Shown here: positions 1 to 12,100 of the stretch, piece by piece
How positions within the stretch are numbered: the stretch's first letter is position 1
How the letters are laid out: the number at the start of each line of letters is the position of its first letter
Origin: Procambarus clarkii
Lineage: Eukaryota; Arthropoda; Malacostraca; Decapoda; Cambaridae
NCBI RefSeq assembly: GCF_040958095.1
Contig: NC_091193.1
Location: 23,044,901-23,108,900, forward strand
Reading direction: 5' to 3'
Length of the DNA: 64,000 nucleotides
The notes under the pieces: model-generated
The model's input: the letters and a program-made list of their open reading frames with translations, nothing else
Told to the model about the DNA's origin: nothing
The model's database searches: none
Position numbers and translations under genes: made by a program

Positions 1-402
1 AGTTAGGGAGTGTCTTATTTAATTATTTCAAATAAAGTCATATATTGTCAAGTGTTAGTAAATGTGTATTAATGGTTCCTTGTTTTAGTGATATTGGGCC
101 TACCGTCCCCTTTGCCCTAGTGACCTAGTGTCCTTACTTATCCAGTACTCCTCCCCCGTCCGTCCTGTGTTGAGGTGTTAGTATTGGGTGTGTCCCGCCT
201 TATTCTTGTGTAGACTATAGTTCCCAAGTGGTCAGGATTATTCGAGTGTCAGGCCAGGATCCTTGTACCGTTCAATTGTCCCCTACACCTGTCTTGGTAG
301 GTTTATTCCATCTGCAAGACCTACGAACCTCACTCCGGTCCCCTGTCCGGTAATTCAGGGTGGTGGCAGCGTTACTCGGTAACTCATACGATAGATGATG
401 CC

Positions 403-535
403 CGAAACGCTTTGCGTAATAGTGGCTTTAGGCATTGTATGTACTAGCTCTACCTATAAGTCAAACAATCCTTGTAAATATTTATTGTATGTATGTACCT
501 TACCTAAATAAAATTGTATTGTATTGTATTGTATA
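403..535 (+). repeat. LINE/SINE 3' tail fragment with (ATTGT)n end
   Basis: Contains the core CGAAACGCTTTGCGTAATAG shared with the tails near 31.8, 54.0, 60.7 and 62.5 kb, followed by an AATAAA-like stretch and four TATTG units. Upstream (1-400) is GC-moderate sequence in which I see no gene. Confidence 0.6.
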
Positions 536-640
536 GATAGGCTGTGACTATGATTATCTCTATCTTTCTGTCTCTCACTCCCTCACTAGTGTCTCACTCT
601 CCCTCGCCCCCACTCGCTCACGCTCTCCCTCCCTTACCTC

Positions 641-701
641 GCTCTGCCTGCCTGCCTGCCTCCCTGCCTGCCTGCCTCCCTCCCTGCCTGCCTGCCTCCC
701 T

Positions 702-734
<33 letters not shown>

Positions 735-753
735 CCTCCCTCCCTCCCTCCCT

Positions 754-814
<61 letters not shown>

Positions 815-848
815 CCTCCCTCCCCCCCCCCCCTCTCTCTCTCTCTCT
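641..848 (+). repeat. (CCTG/CCTC)n microsatellite ending in poly-C and (CT)n
   Basis: About 200 bp of alternating CCTG and CCTC tetranucleotides, then ~10 C and a CT run. It creates a spurious Pro/Leu/Ala-rich open frame. Confidence 0.97.
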
Positions 849-1084
849 GTGTTTACTGGTTTACGTCTTCGTATGACGGCCCGAGTGTTAACATCTTACA
901 TGATCGGTAGAGCATCCATTATTACCATAAGAAGAGCGTAGATTGCACGGTTAGTTCAGTGGCAGTAGCGGGGTGCGCGGTCGAGATATTACAATGCGAG
1001 TTATTAGAACGTAACTAAGAAAATCTCTAAAACAGTTGGTATACTCTCCAAAATTATATTAGGGATTATTAGGGATGGAGACCA

Positions 1085-1710
1085 AGGCCCGGGGGAGGTG
1101 ATCTACGCGACAAAAAATCGACGCACGCTCCGACTGGACCAGGTATCGCTTACATGGTCAGGAATCAACACTCTTCGGATCCTGCAAGCGCAGTGCAGGA
1201 CGCACGCGTACCCTAGCCCAACGAGCGCCCCCCGGCAAGTTCTACCCGGCCCGTGCCCAGTGAACAGGCAACACTTCTTCAGGGCGATTAATTCGCGGCG
1301 CCCTCGCAGAGCTAGGCTCGCCTTCAGCCGACCACGCCCTCTTACCTTTAGAATTGACAGGGGCCACTCGGCTCTCTTGACGGGCTAGCCATCGGAGTTA
1401 ACGGCGGGTCCAGCAACCAGCTGGAACACCCAGCTGACTACGTCCGGGACGTTGTTGCACTGCCACTCTGAGGCCTCCTTGCGACCAGCGGGCCTCGCCC
1501 TTCGGGGGGGGGGGGGGGTCCGGCCAGCTGGCCTGCGGTGGGGGTGCAGCGCCATTCCCCAAGTGTCCGGCTGTCCGCAGCTAATCCTTTGCCCAGTCTA
1601 CATGCTAGTAAGAGTAAGGAACCCCTTCTCCTTAATCCTCCTCCCGCTGGCCCTCGCGGGATTGGGGGTGCTCCGCCGGAACCCCCAAAGTGATAAGCCT
1701 GCAGATAGCT
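1085..1710. other. GC-rich block of unknown nature
   Basis: About 620 bp clearly more GC-rich than its surroundings. It carries overlapping short open frames on both strands, a G run near 1505-1518, and nothing I recognise as a domain, tRNA or rRNA. It lies between two copies of a 65-bp repeat. It may be an unrecognised mobile-element segment. Confidence 0.4.
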
Positions 1711-2097
1711 AAGAAATATTCCCATGAATTGTAATTAGTCTAATTAATGCAACTTTCATTTACTACCTATGGATGTAGTTATTAATTGTAATTGATCTCT
1801 CCTTTATCATTAAGGATTATTCATTATAATTATTCCTTAATACTTTATTGTTATGCACTAGTCAATAATTATTTATCATTCATCCTAATTAGCTATTTGA
1901 TTCATTAAAAATAATTGCTTATCATTATACTATTTGTTATTATTATTATTTATTATATAATAATAATTTTATTATTTATTAATTTATATAATAAATTAAT
2001 TTATTATATATTAATTTATTATATATTAATTTATTATTTACCATTATAAAATAAACAAGTCCCCAATCTGAGCACGTTTTCTTCCAACCTCAGAAAA

Positions 2098-2480
2098 TTA
2101 CAATGCGAGTTATTACAACATAACTAAGAAAATCTCTAAAACAGTTGGTATACTCTCCAAAATCAGATATCATGTACCTAACTCTGCTCTCATCTCTCTA
2201 TATTATGCACTAATCTATCCCTATCTTAATTATGGTATATGTGCATGGGGTTCAACCACTGCAAACCACTTCAAGTCCATCATCACCCAGCAAAAATCTG
2301 CTATCAGAATAATAACAAATTCTGCTTTCAGACAACACTCAGCCCCCTTGTTTAACTCCCTAAACATGCTAAACAATCTCACTCCATAAATTCTCTTGTG
2401 TCAATTACATTTACAAAACCCTGTTCTTAAACGCAAATCCTGCTCTGAAAGTCTCCCTGGACAGATGTAATAGAACCCAT
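2098..2480 (+). pseudogene. L2/CR1-type LINE, reverse-transcriptase C-terminal fragment
   Basis: Conceptual translation gives KTVGILSKIRYHVPNSALIS and [15 protein letters not shown], then NSLNMLNNL. This matches the minus-strand copy near 61.7-62.1 kb ([25 protein letters not shown]). It is truncated at both ends with stops. The preceding 1711-2090 is AT-rich low-complexity sequence (TTATTA tracts) without features. Confidence 0.75.
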
Positions 2481-2499
2481 TATCACCACATCACTTTTA

Positions 2500-2880
2500 G
2501 TTCCAGGTCTCAGGAAATCTTCCTTATCAATTCCTCTTACTATTTTGTACATAGTGATCATATCTCCTTTTTCTTCTATCTTCTAGTTTTTGCATATTTA
2601 ATGCCTCTAACCTCTCCTTGTAGCTCTTGCCCTTCAGTTCTGGGAGCCACTTAGTATGCTACTAAGGTGTCTTTGCACCTTCTCAAATTTGTTGATGTGC
2701 TTCTTAAGATATGGGCACCATACAACCACTGCATATTTCTAGCTTTGGCCTAACAAAAGTCTTGAACAATTTCTTTAGTATTTCGCCTTTGCCACGCTTT
2801 CTAACTGTAAGTTAGAAAGCGTGGCATAGTCTCTTCACACAACGTTCTTTATGTGGTCCTCAGGTGACAATTTTCTACCT
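2500..2880 (-). pseudogene. CR1-like LINE, RT C-terminal fragment
   Basis: The minus strand reads GEILKKLFKTFVRPKLE, then VPISKKHINKFEKVQRHL, typical of the thumb/C-terminal region of CR1/Jockey-group reverse transcriptases (FVRP.LEY, KVQR). Stops interrupt it. It carries a 20-bp-class inverted repeat near 2800-2825. Confidence 0.6.
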
Positions 2881-2892
2881 AGAAAACACACA

Positions 2893-3540
2893 CACTATCT
2901 AGTGTGTGTGTGTACTCACCTATTTCTGCTAGTGGGGGGTTAAGCTTTGGCTCTTTTGTCCCTCCTCTCAACTGTCAACTGATGTACATATTCCTGAGCC
3001 TACTGGGCTCTATCATATCTACATTTGAAACTGTGTATGGAGTCAGTCTCCACCACATCACTGCCTAATGCATTCCACCTGTTAACTGCTCTTGACACTG
3101 AAAAAGTTCTTTCTAACATCCTTGTGGCTCATTTGGTTACTCAATTTCCACCTATGTCCCCTTGTTAGGGTACCACTAGTGTTGAATAGTTTATCTTCGT
3201 CTACTCCGTCAATTCCCTTGAGGATTTTGTAGGTAGTGATCATGCTTCTCCTTACTCTTCTGTCTTCGTGTCGTAAGGTGCATTACCTGCAGTCTTTCCT
3301 CGTAACTCATACCTCTTAGTTCTGGGACTAGTCTAGTGGCATACCTCTCAACTTTTTCCAGCTCCGTCTTGTGCTTGACAAGGTATGGGCTCGGCAGATG
3401 TAACTATGTGGGCTTCAGGAAACAGGTTTGGTGTGATATCAACTCCTAGATCTCTCTCTACTCGTTTCATGTGTATGTATGAGAGAGAGCGAGAAAGGAG
3501 GAGGGGGGTGGGGGGTTGATCGAGTGTTAAATTACCCAAG
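2893..3540 (-). pseudogene. CR1-type LINE 3' fragment with (AC)n tail
   Basis: Minus-strand homologue of the LINE 3' ends at 48.3 and 49.9 kb: same segments around GATAGAGCCCAGTAGGCTCA and the terminal AGGTGAGTAC. The 3' end runs into a GT/AC dinucleotide tract at 2893-2912. Confidence 0.75.
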
Positions 3541-3740
3541 TAGTTACAGGACGAGAGCTACGCTCGTGGTGTCCCATCTTCTCAGTACTCTGTTGTACAA
3601 CGCTTTGAAACTACTAATGGTTTTGGCCTCCACCACCTAACTTGTTCCAACCATCTACCACTCTGCAAAACAAAACCTTATAATATTTTTTTGGCACCTT
3701 TGTTTCCTTAGCTTGAATCTGTCGGGGAGGGGTGTATGTA
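3541..3740 (-). repeat. LINE 3' end fragment
   Basis: About 200 bp resembling a CR1-type LINE 3' terminus in minus orientation (inverted motif GAGCTACGCTC near 3557). From 3740 to 5970 I see only AT-rich sequence, the 3' flank and probable 3' UTR of the HURP-like gene. Confidence 0.45.
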
Positions 3741-5346
3741 AGCCAGAGAATGAATGCACATGTGCATATTATAAAGAAGCAAAACCAAGACATCTATGTT
3801 TGAGACCATCCCAAATGCTATTACACACTGACAAACTCAGCCTTCTGCAACACAAGTAATATTTGCAAGCACAAAAACAGCAATATCCAATGCATACCTG
3901 ACATGATCAACAGAACTTATGAACAGTGCGGCTATGCATCTCTTAAAAGCCCATTTGAAAAGTACTTCAATTGAAAAGGATACCCCAAAAAATATCTAGC
4001 AATAGCTGAATTTAGGGTCTTAAAATTAAGAAAATTGTGCTCCAAGAAATTACTTAATAAATTGGTTATTTCATTGATTTTTTAAATTTATACACTACAA
4101 TGAATAGGAAGAAATTAAAACTATACCTCAGTGTTTTACTTTAATATTTTGTTCTATATATAACCATTTAAACTTTTTTTCTACCAGTTGCATGAAGTCT
4201 CAGATTGCATTCTAAAAGGTTCCTTAAAAGTAGATTGCAACAGCAAGACAATTTTACCCTTACAAATCTTTACCTGCAACATCACTCCTTGTTATCATAA
4301 ATACACCACTAATTTATCTTTAATATATAATTTGTCCCATGTGTGAAAGGAAGCACATTAAAAGATCCTTCTTACCAAAACTGCCCTTTATTATTTTATA
4401 TAAAAACTGAGTATATTGAGACTAGGATTGATATGCAACAAAATATTTACACGTATTTACCAGTGTTCATTAAAGAAAAATATGCATTAGCTGTTTGAAT
4501 GAATTCTTAAACACATTTAGTTATAAACACTGGTATCTAATACTGAAAATTCTTTAGATGCTATACATAGATTAGTTAAAACCAGCATAAACAAAATATA
4601 AGCCCTTTACAACATCTATATTGAAAAATTTACGTTAGTTATTCAACATACATATGTTGCCTTAAAACTGTGTGATTAACAATTGTGCAGTGTACATCAT
4701 GTAATGTAAGAGGCAGATCTCTCTCTCAACATCAATACTCTTTAGTACTCAGTTGAATATTTTAAGAGTATAAATGTACAGTATGTACTAGATTGACTTC
4801 TAGTCTAGTTTACTGATAGCTCATTCTGCTTGCTATTTGGTATGCCAATACTGTACAACATTGTGGTGACAGCTAGGAACCTCTTGGCAGAAAATTAAAA
4901 TTCTTCACAAGTGTAAAATTCTCATTGTACTAATCAAATTAAAAACAAATCCTTTGGTAAAGTATATAAAAAATCACAGTAATCTAAATACTTGTAAAAA
5001 TCTTAAAACTATTTTAAAGGGTAGAATATGTGGCAGTGTGTACAAATTTGTAAAATGTTTAGAATATAGTAGACATTACTTTCCTAGACGAAGGGGAGAA
5101 CTATATTACAAGTGTAGAGGTAGAAGTACAACATTTATGCATTTAAAAGATCACATTTTCCAATGCATTACTCTACAAATTAAGAATGCTCTATATGTAG
5201 ATCACACACACTTTCACTGATTAATAAGCAAAGTTTTCTGGAAGTTATAATATCTATGAAAGAAAATAATACAATTTTGCACTGATAAGACATCAAGTAA
5301 GTAGTTATCAACCTCAGTGTATGCATTTTATTTCCAAACAAAACTA

Positions 5347-5352
5347 TTTATT
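5347..5352 (-). terminator. Candidate polyadenylation signal of the HURP-like gene
   Basis: First AATAAA on the minus strand after the stop codon, ~620 nt downstream; a second follows at 5327-5332. The 3' UTR between is AT-rich and contains no recognised repeat. Confidence 0.3.
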
Positions 5353-5972
5353 TATAAAAGGAAAATTTTTGTCTGGAAATGAAAACAGTGAAATAAAAGG
5401 CATCAACAATAATAAAAATTCTACTTGAAAATACTGTTGAAAACTTAAATTGATAAATGACATAATAAAATTATTTTTACACAAGCTTAGCTTTGATGCT
5501 TGGTATAATTATTATATAAAGTATCATCTAGTAATGAAGATATGAGAATCCCATTTTCTTAATTTAAAAGAAAATTAATTCCCTTTTTTTTTTCCTTACA
5601 ACAGCATATTTTAAAGATTTTCTTGAGGTAATGACACCTGACATTGCACATGAGAAACAACACTCCCACCGAACCTGCCATCTGTATGCTACTAATATGC
5701 AACACTGCAACATTAAACTCAAAACTTAAGTTCTCACCATGAAAATATATCTGGTCAAAACATATTCACAGTGGTGTATTTGCTTTAATTTCATCCTGGT
5801 AGCCAGGAAAAATAATTGTAACACTTTCAACTATGAGCATTAAGTATACAAGTAATACAAGGTTCTCATTATTGTATATAACGGTGTATTATATATATAT
5901 ACACATTTTCATGAAAGTTCTGAACATTGAAAATATTGCTAATCATACAAGTAATCAAGAAGGGGAAACAAA

Positions 5973-6121
5973 TTAGAGATTTAGCTTCCTGGAACGTACA
6001 GACTTTGCCTTCATTGATCTTGTAACACGAATGCAGGGAGAGTAGTCTTTATGGACGAGAGGAGAGTCATGCATTCGCTCCCTCAGGACAGTTGAAGCCA
6101 GCACTTTTTGATCTGGTTTCC
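5973..6121 (-). CDS. DLGAP5: HURP-like gene, last coding exon
   Basis: 149 nt, phase 1 in; acceptor TTTTTTTTAATAG. Encodes [20 protein letters not shown] and continues to [14 protein letters not shown] and a basic C-terminus ending at a TAA stop at 5973-5975. It joins exon 6 in phase (G|GG, Gly). Two SP sites and a Lys/Arg-rich tail fit a microtubule-associated protein. Confidence 0.88.
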
Positions 6122-9100
6122 CTATTAAAAAAAAAAAAAAGAGGAATTAAAAGATTTTACCTACCCAAAGTTCAGTGTTTCTAGTATCATCAGTGCTCTA
6201 CACTACTGTAATGAAAATATAAATTCATTATTTTTTAAAATTTAATAATTAAAGGATCATTTTCAAGCCATTCTTCATGGGAAACTTCACTTTGCTTTTT
6301 AAGAGATTCTGATTCATGGTTAACATACAATATTGAACTAATTTTATTAACTCTTATTCAGTTTGAATTAAAATGTAAGTAATTATCAAAGGAAGGCACC
6401 AAACCGGGAAGGCTATGTAGCACCATCAAATGTGCGGGATAATCAGAGGGGCACTAAATATCACCTAGGTTGCCAATATGAGAACAGAAACGCATAAGGC
6501 GAACAATATCAAAAGTATCCAAGTCACCAAGAATACTATCGAAGGACAAGCGACCACGAGGGACGGTCGGAAAGCAAGACACATGCTCCTCCCGGAAGTC
6601 AGGACATTCACAAGGACATGCATGACCGAAAGAGGGACAATGCAATTAGGACAATAAGGAGCAGGGCGGCGATCCAAGTGACCATGAATTAAGCGAGTAT
6701 GGGCAATACGCAACCTCGCCAGAGCCGTTTCCCATCGCCGGCTTTAAAGGAAACCAGTGCTTGAAAAGCCTTTAGAGGAAGTTTCAAATGCAAGAAATCC
6801 ATCAGTGTCAGAAGCCTTGTAAACAGTAACCAGAGCCAGTGATGAGTAGAGAAACTGTTCGGTACATTCAGCCCAGATGATGCACCGTGCAAAGTGGTTT
6901 AGAACTGGCCCAGGATGCTTTCTATCTCCCAAAACCAAGAAAAGCCTTGAGTTTTTTTTTTGGCTTATTGACAAAGCCAAAACATTTCACAATGTCAAGC
7001 ATGTAATGATGATAGCCAAAATAAGTCAATTGTCATACTGTAAGTGGTGTGACCAATCCAGAACTCCAACCAATCTCTAAACATTGAACAGACAGGAACA
7101 TTAGTATGCTAACTTTCATACAGGCAGTCCAAGGGCATGAATCTAGACTGACTTTATACCATTCATGGGTACTGACTCCCGATAGATGAAGGATGCTCCT
7201 CAAAGTGGAGGCGCTTCTCTCTACCACGAGAGGCTGGATAGAACCAGAGGCGGCAATACCATGGTAATGACCCTCCTGATAACATCTCCCAGTGTAAGAG
7301 CAAAGTGGGATAAATGGCTGCTCTGTCAATGAAAATCCCAGGAGCATGCGCTTTCCAACTCCAATGGAAAGCGAAAATGAGCTTTCTAACTTCAAAGTCG
7401 ACTGATACATGGATGTTGAAATATTCAAGAAATTGTCGAGTTTCGTGAAACTAAAATTGTAATATGCAGCAGATGTATGGTGCCCATATCTCAAGAAGCA
7501 CACGGGCAGACCCAGAGCTCACAAGAATCCTACATCAAAGTTTCATGAAAGACCTACAGGAATCAACATTTGTCACTTATTTCTGGGACAGCATGTATAC
7601 AAATCATTTCATTACACTTTACAATCCATATTTTATGCTACAATAAAGTATTTAACCTCTAATGGCACAGTTATCCCAACATAATGATAATTTAAATCCT
7701 GCAGAGATGGGTAGCAATTTTAGTAGACAGAAAACGTTCAGCAAGTTTGACCTCGTCACAAATATTTATTATGTCATGTGGAGCTATAAAGAATTTACAG
7801 AAAAGATTTACAATATTACACTACCTGGAGTAAACCTTTTCTCAACAGTATTTGTCTTGGTTGGAGTCTCGACCTTGAAGAAACCAGCATCAAACACTGC
7901 TGTTTCTGGATTTTGTGGCTGGTTCTTATTTTTTGTCTCATCTGTAGAAATAATAGTACACAAACCCATCTACAGTTTTCTTTCTAAAACTATTTCTAAT
8001 AGAAAATGGTTGAACTGTAAAAATTCCAAAGATTATACACCAAATTTAAGATTTCTACTATAGCAAATTATTGTGACCCTTTGTCTAAGTTTAACTCCAC
8101 ATAGGTACCAACAGCCATTCTTCAGGGAAAGCAAGAGATAGAGAGGTGTAAGGAATCTAAGGAAGATAGGCATTAGATGAAGTGGGGCACGAGGTGTGAG
8201 AGGAAGGAGGAGGAGGAAGGAGGAGGTGGTGGTGGTGGTGGGAGGAGAGGAAGGAGGAGGAGGAAGGAGGAGGTGGTGGTGGTGGTGGGAGGAGAGGAAG
8301 GAGGAGGAGGAAGGAGGAGGTGGTGGTGGTGGTGGGAGGAGAGGAAGGAGGAGGAGGAAGGAGGAGGTGGTGGTGGTGGTGGTGGGAGGAGAGGAAGGAG
8401 GAGGAGGAAGGAGGAGGTGGTGGTGGTGGTGGTGGGAGGAGAGGAAGGAGGAGGAGGAAGGAGGAGGTGGTGGTGGTGGTGGTGGGAGGAGAGGAAGGAG
8501 GAGGAGGAAGGAGGAGGTGGTGGTGGTGGTGGTGGGAGGAGAGGAAGGAGGAGGAGGAAGGAGGAGGTGGTGGTGGTGGTGGTGGGAGGAGAGGAAGGAG
8601 GAGGAGGAAGGAGGAGGTGGTGGTGGTGGTGGTGGGAGGAGAGGAAGGAGGAGGAGGAAGGAGGAGGTGGTGGTGGTGGTGGTGGGAGGAGAGGAAGGAG
8701 GAGGAGGTGGTGGTGGTAGGAGAGGAAGGAGGAGGAGGAAGGAGGTGGTGGTGGTGGTGGGAGGAGAGGAAGGAGGAGGAGGAGGAAGGAGGAGGTGGTG
8801 GGAGGAGAGGAAGGAGGTGGTGGTGGTGGGAGGAGAGGAAGGAGGAGGAGGAAGGAGGAGGTGGTGGGAGGAGAGGAAGGAGGTGGTGGTGGTGGGAGGA
8901 GAGGAAGGAGGAGGTGGTGGTGGTGGTGGTGGGAGGAGAGGAAGGAGGTGGTGGTGGTGGGAGGAGAGGAAGGAGGAGGTGGTGGTGGTGGTGGGAGGAG
9001 AGGAAGGAGGAGGAGGAAGGAGGAGGTGGTGGTGGTGGGAGGAGAGGAAGGAGGAGGAGGAAGGAGGTGGTGGTGGTGGTGGGAGGAGAGGAAGGAGGAG

Positions 9101-12100
9101 GAGGAAGGAGGAGGTGGTGGGAGGAGAGGAAGGAGGTGGTGGTGGTGGGAGGAGAGGAAGGAGGAGGAGGAAGGAGGAGGTGGTGGTGGTGGTGGGAGGA
9201 GAGGAAGGAGGAGGAGGAAGGAGGAGGTGGTGGGAGGAGAGGAAGGAGGTGGTGGTGGTGGGAGGAGAGGAAGGAGGAGGAGGAAGGAGGAGGTGGTGGG
9301 AGGAGAGGAAGGAGGTGGTGGTGGTGGGAGGAGAGGAAGGAGGAGGAGGAAGGAGGAGGTGGTGGGAGGAGAGGAAGGAGGTGGTGGTGGTGGGAGGAGA
9401 GGAAGGAGGAGGAGGAAGGAGGAGGTGGTGGTGGTGGTGGGAGGAGAGGAAGGAGGAGGAGGAAGGAGGAGGTGGTGGTGGTGGTGGGAGGAGAGGAAGG
9501 AGGAGGAGGAAGGAGGAGGTGGTGGTGGTGGTGGGAGGAGAGGAAGGAGGTGGTGGTGGTGGGAGGAGAGGAAGGAGGTGGTGGTGGTGGGAGGAGAGGA
9601 AGGAGGTGGTGGTGGTGGGAGGAGAGGAAGGAGGAGGAGGAAGGAGGAGGTGGTGGTGGTGGTGGGAGGAGAGGAAGGAGGAGGAAGGAGGAGGAGGAAG
9701 GAGGAGGTGGTGGTGGTGGTGGGAGGAGAGGAAGGAGGAGGAAGGAGGAGGAGGAAGGAGGAGGTGGTGGTGGTGGTGGGAGGAGAGGAAGGAGGAGGAA
9801 GGAGGAGGAGGAAGGAGGAGGTGGTGGTGGTGGTGGGAGGAGAGGAAGGAGGAGGAAGGAGGAGGAGGAAGGAGGAGGTGGTGGTGGTGGTGGGAGGAGA
9901 GGAAGGAGGAGGAAGGAGGAGGAGGAAGGAGGAGGTGGTGGTGGTGGTGGGAGGAGAGGAAGGAGGAGGAAGGAGGAGGAGGAAGGAGGAGGTGGTGGTG
10001 GTGGTGGGAGGAGAGGAAGGAGGAGGAAGGAGGAGGAGGAAGGAGGAGGTGGTGGTGGTGGTGGGAGGAGAGGAAGGAGGAGGAAGGAGGAGGAGGAAGG
10101 AGGAGGTGGTGGTGGTGGTGGGAGGAGAGGAAGGAGGAGGAAGGAGGAGGAGGAAGGAGGAGGGGGTGGTGGTGGTGGGAGGAGAGGAAGGAGGAGGAAG
10201 GAGGAGGAGGAAGGAGGAGGTGGTGGTGGTGGTGGGAGGAGAGGAAGGAGGAGGTGGTGGTGGTGGTGGTGGGAGGAGAGGAAGGAGGAGGTGGTGGTGG
10301 TGGTGGTGGTGGGAGGAGAGGAAGGAGGAGGAGGTGGTGGTGGTGGGAGGAGAGGAAGGAGGAGGAGGAAGGAGGAGGTGGTGGTGGTGGTGGGAGGAGA
10401 GGATATAGGAGGAGGAAGGAGGAGGTGGTGGTGGGAGGAGGAGGAAGGAGGAGGTGGTGGTGGGAGGAGAGGAAGGAGGAGGAGGAAGGAGGAGGTGGTG
10501 GTGGGAGGAGAGGAAGGAGGAGGAGGGAGGAGGAGGTGGTGGTGGGAGGAGAGGAAGGAGGAGGAGGAGGTGGTGGTGGGAGGAGAGGAAGGAGGAGGAG
10601 GAAGGAGGAGGTGGTGGGAGGAGGAGAGGAAGGAGGAGGAGGAAGGAGGTGGTGGTGGTGGTGGGAGGAGAGGAAGGAGGAGGAGGAAGGAGGTGGTGGG
10701 AGGAGGAGAGGAAGGAGGAGGAGGAAGGAGGTGGTGGTGGTGGGAGGAGGAGGAGGAAGGAGGTGGTGGTGGGAGGAGGAGAGGAAGGAGGAGGAAGGAA
10801 GGAGGAGGTGGGAGAGGAAGGAGGAGGAAGGAAGGAGGAGGTGGGAGAGGAAGGAGGAAGTGGGAGAGGTGGTGGGAGAGGAAGGAGGAAGTGGGAGAGG
10901 TGGTGGGAGAGGAAGGAGGAAGTGGGAGAGGTGGTGGGAGAGGAAGGAGGAAGTGGGAGAGGTGGTGGGAGAGGAAGGAGGAAGTGGGAGAGGTGGTGGG
11001 AGAGGAAGGAGGAAGTGGGAGAGGTGGTGGGAGAGGAAGGAGGAAGTGGGAGAGGTGGTGGGAGAGGAAGGAGGAAGTGGGAGAGGTGGTGGGAGAGGAA
11101 GGAGGAAGTGGGAGAGGAGGTGGGAGAGGAAGGAGGAAATGGGAGAGGAGGTGGGAGAGGAAGGAGGAAGTGGGAGAGGAGGTGGGAGAGGAAGGAGGAA
11201 GTGGGAGAGGAGGTGGGAGAGGAAGGAGGAAGTGGGAGAGGAGGTGGGAGAGGAAGGAGGAAGTGGGAGAGGAGGTGGGAGAGGAAGGAGGAAGTGGGAG
11301 AGGAGGTGGGAGAGGAAGGAGGAAGTGGGAGAGGAGGTGGGAGAGGAAGGAGGAAGTGGGAGAGGAGGTGGGAGAGGAAGGAGGAAGTGGGAGAGGAGGT
11401 GGGAGAGGAAGGAGGAAGTGGGAGAGGAGGTGGGAGAGGAAGGAGGAAGTGGGAGAGGAGGTGGGAGAGGAAGGAGGAAGTGGGAGAGGAGGTGGGAGAG
11501 GAAGGAGGAAGTGGGAGAGGAGGTGGGAGAGGAAGGAGGAAGTGGGAGAGGAGGTGGGAGAGGAAGGAGGAAGTGGGAGAGGAGGTGGGAGAGGAAGGAG
11601 GAAGTGGGAGAGGAGGTGGGAGAGGAAGGAGGAAGTGGGAGAGGAGGTGGGAGAGGAAGGAGGAAGTGGGAGAGGAGGTGGGAGAGGAAGGAGGAAGTGG
11701 GAGAGGAGGTGGGAGAGGAAGGAGGAAGTGGGAGAGGAGGTGGGAGAGGAAGGAGGAAGTGGGAGAGGAGGTGGGAGAGGAAGGAGGAAGTGGGAGAGGA
11801 GGTGGGAGAGGAAGGAGGAAGTGGGAGAGGAGGTGGGAGAGGAAGGAGGAAGTGGGAGAGGAAGGAGGAGGTGGGAGAGGGAAAGTGAATGGAATCACAA
11901 ATTTGGCATTTTTCATTCCCAAAATGAACTACTGTATATATAAACCACCATACCATGTTTGTAAGTAACGAGCAAGTAATTTATAAACAAAGTGACTATT
12001 ATTATTTCAACTACCAACTAGCTATTATTTAACCTTTTGGTATTGATACAAAAATAAAACAAAATATCCCTGGTGCCCAAATAAAGGTAGATGACAATGT

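Noticed and set aside
544-876. 110-codon Pro/Leu/Ala/Cys-rich open frame
   Set aside because: Translation of the CCTG/CCTC microsatellite.
8033-11968. Open frames of 500-1307 codons on both strands
   Set aside because: They are translations of the GGA/GGT VNTR, which lacks stop codons in several frames. Composition is only Pro/Ser/Leu/His/Thr or Gly/Glu/Arg/Val/Trp, and the region is intronic.
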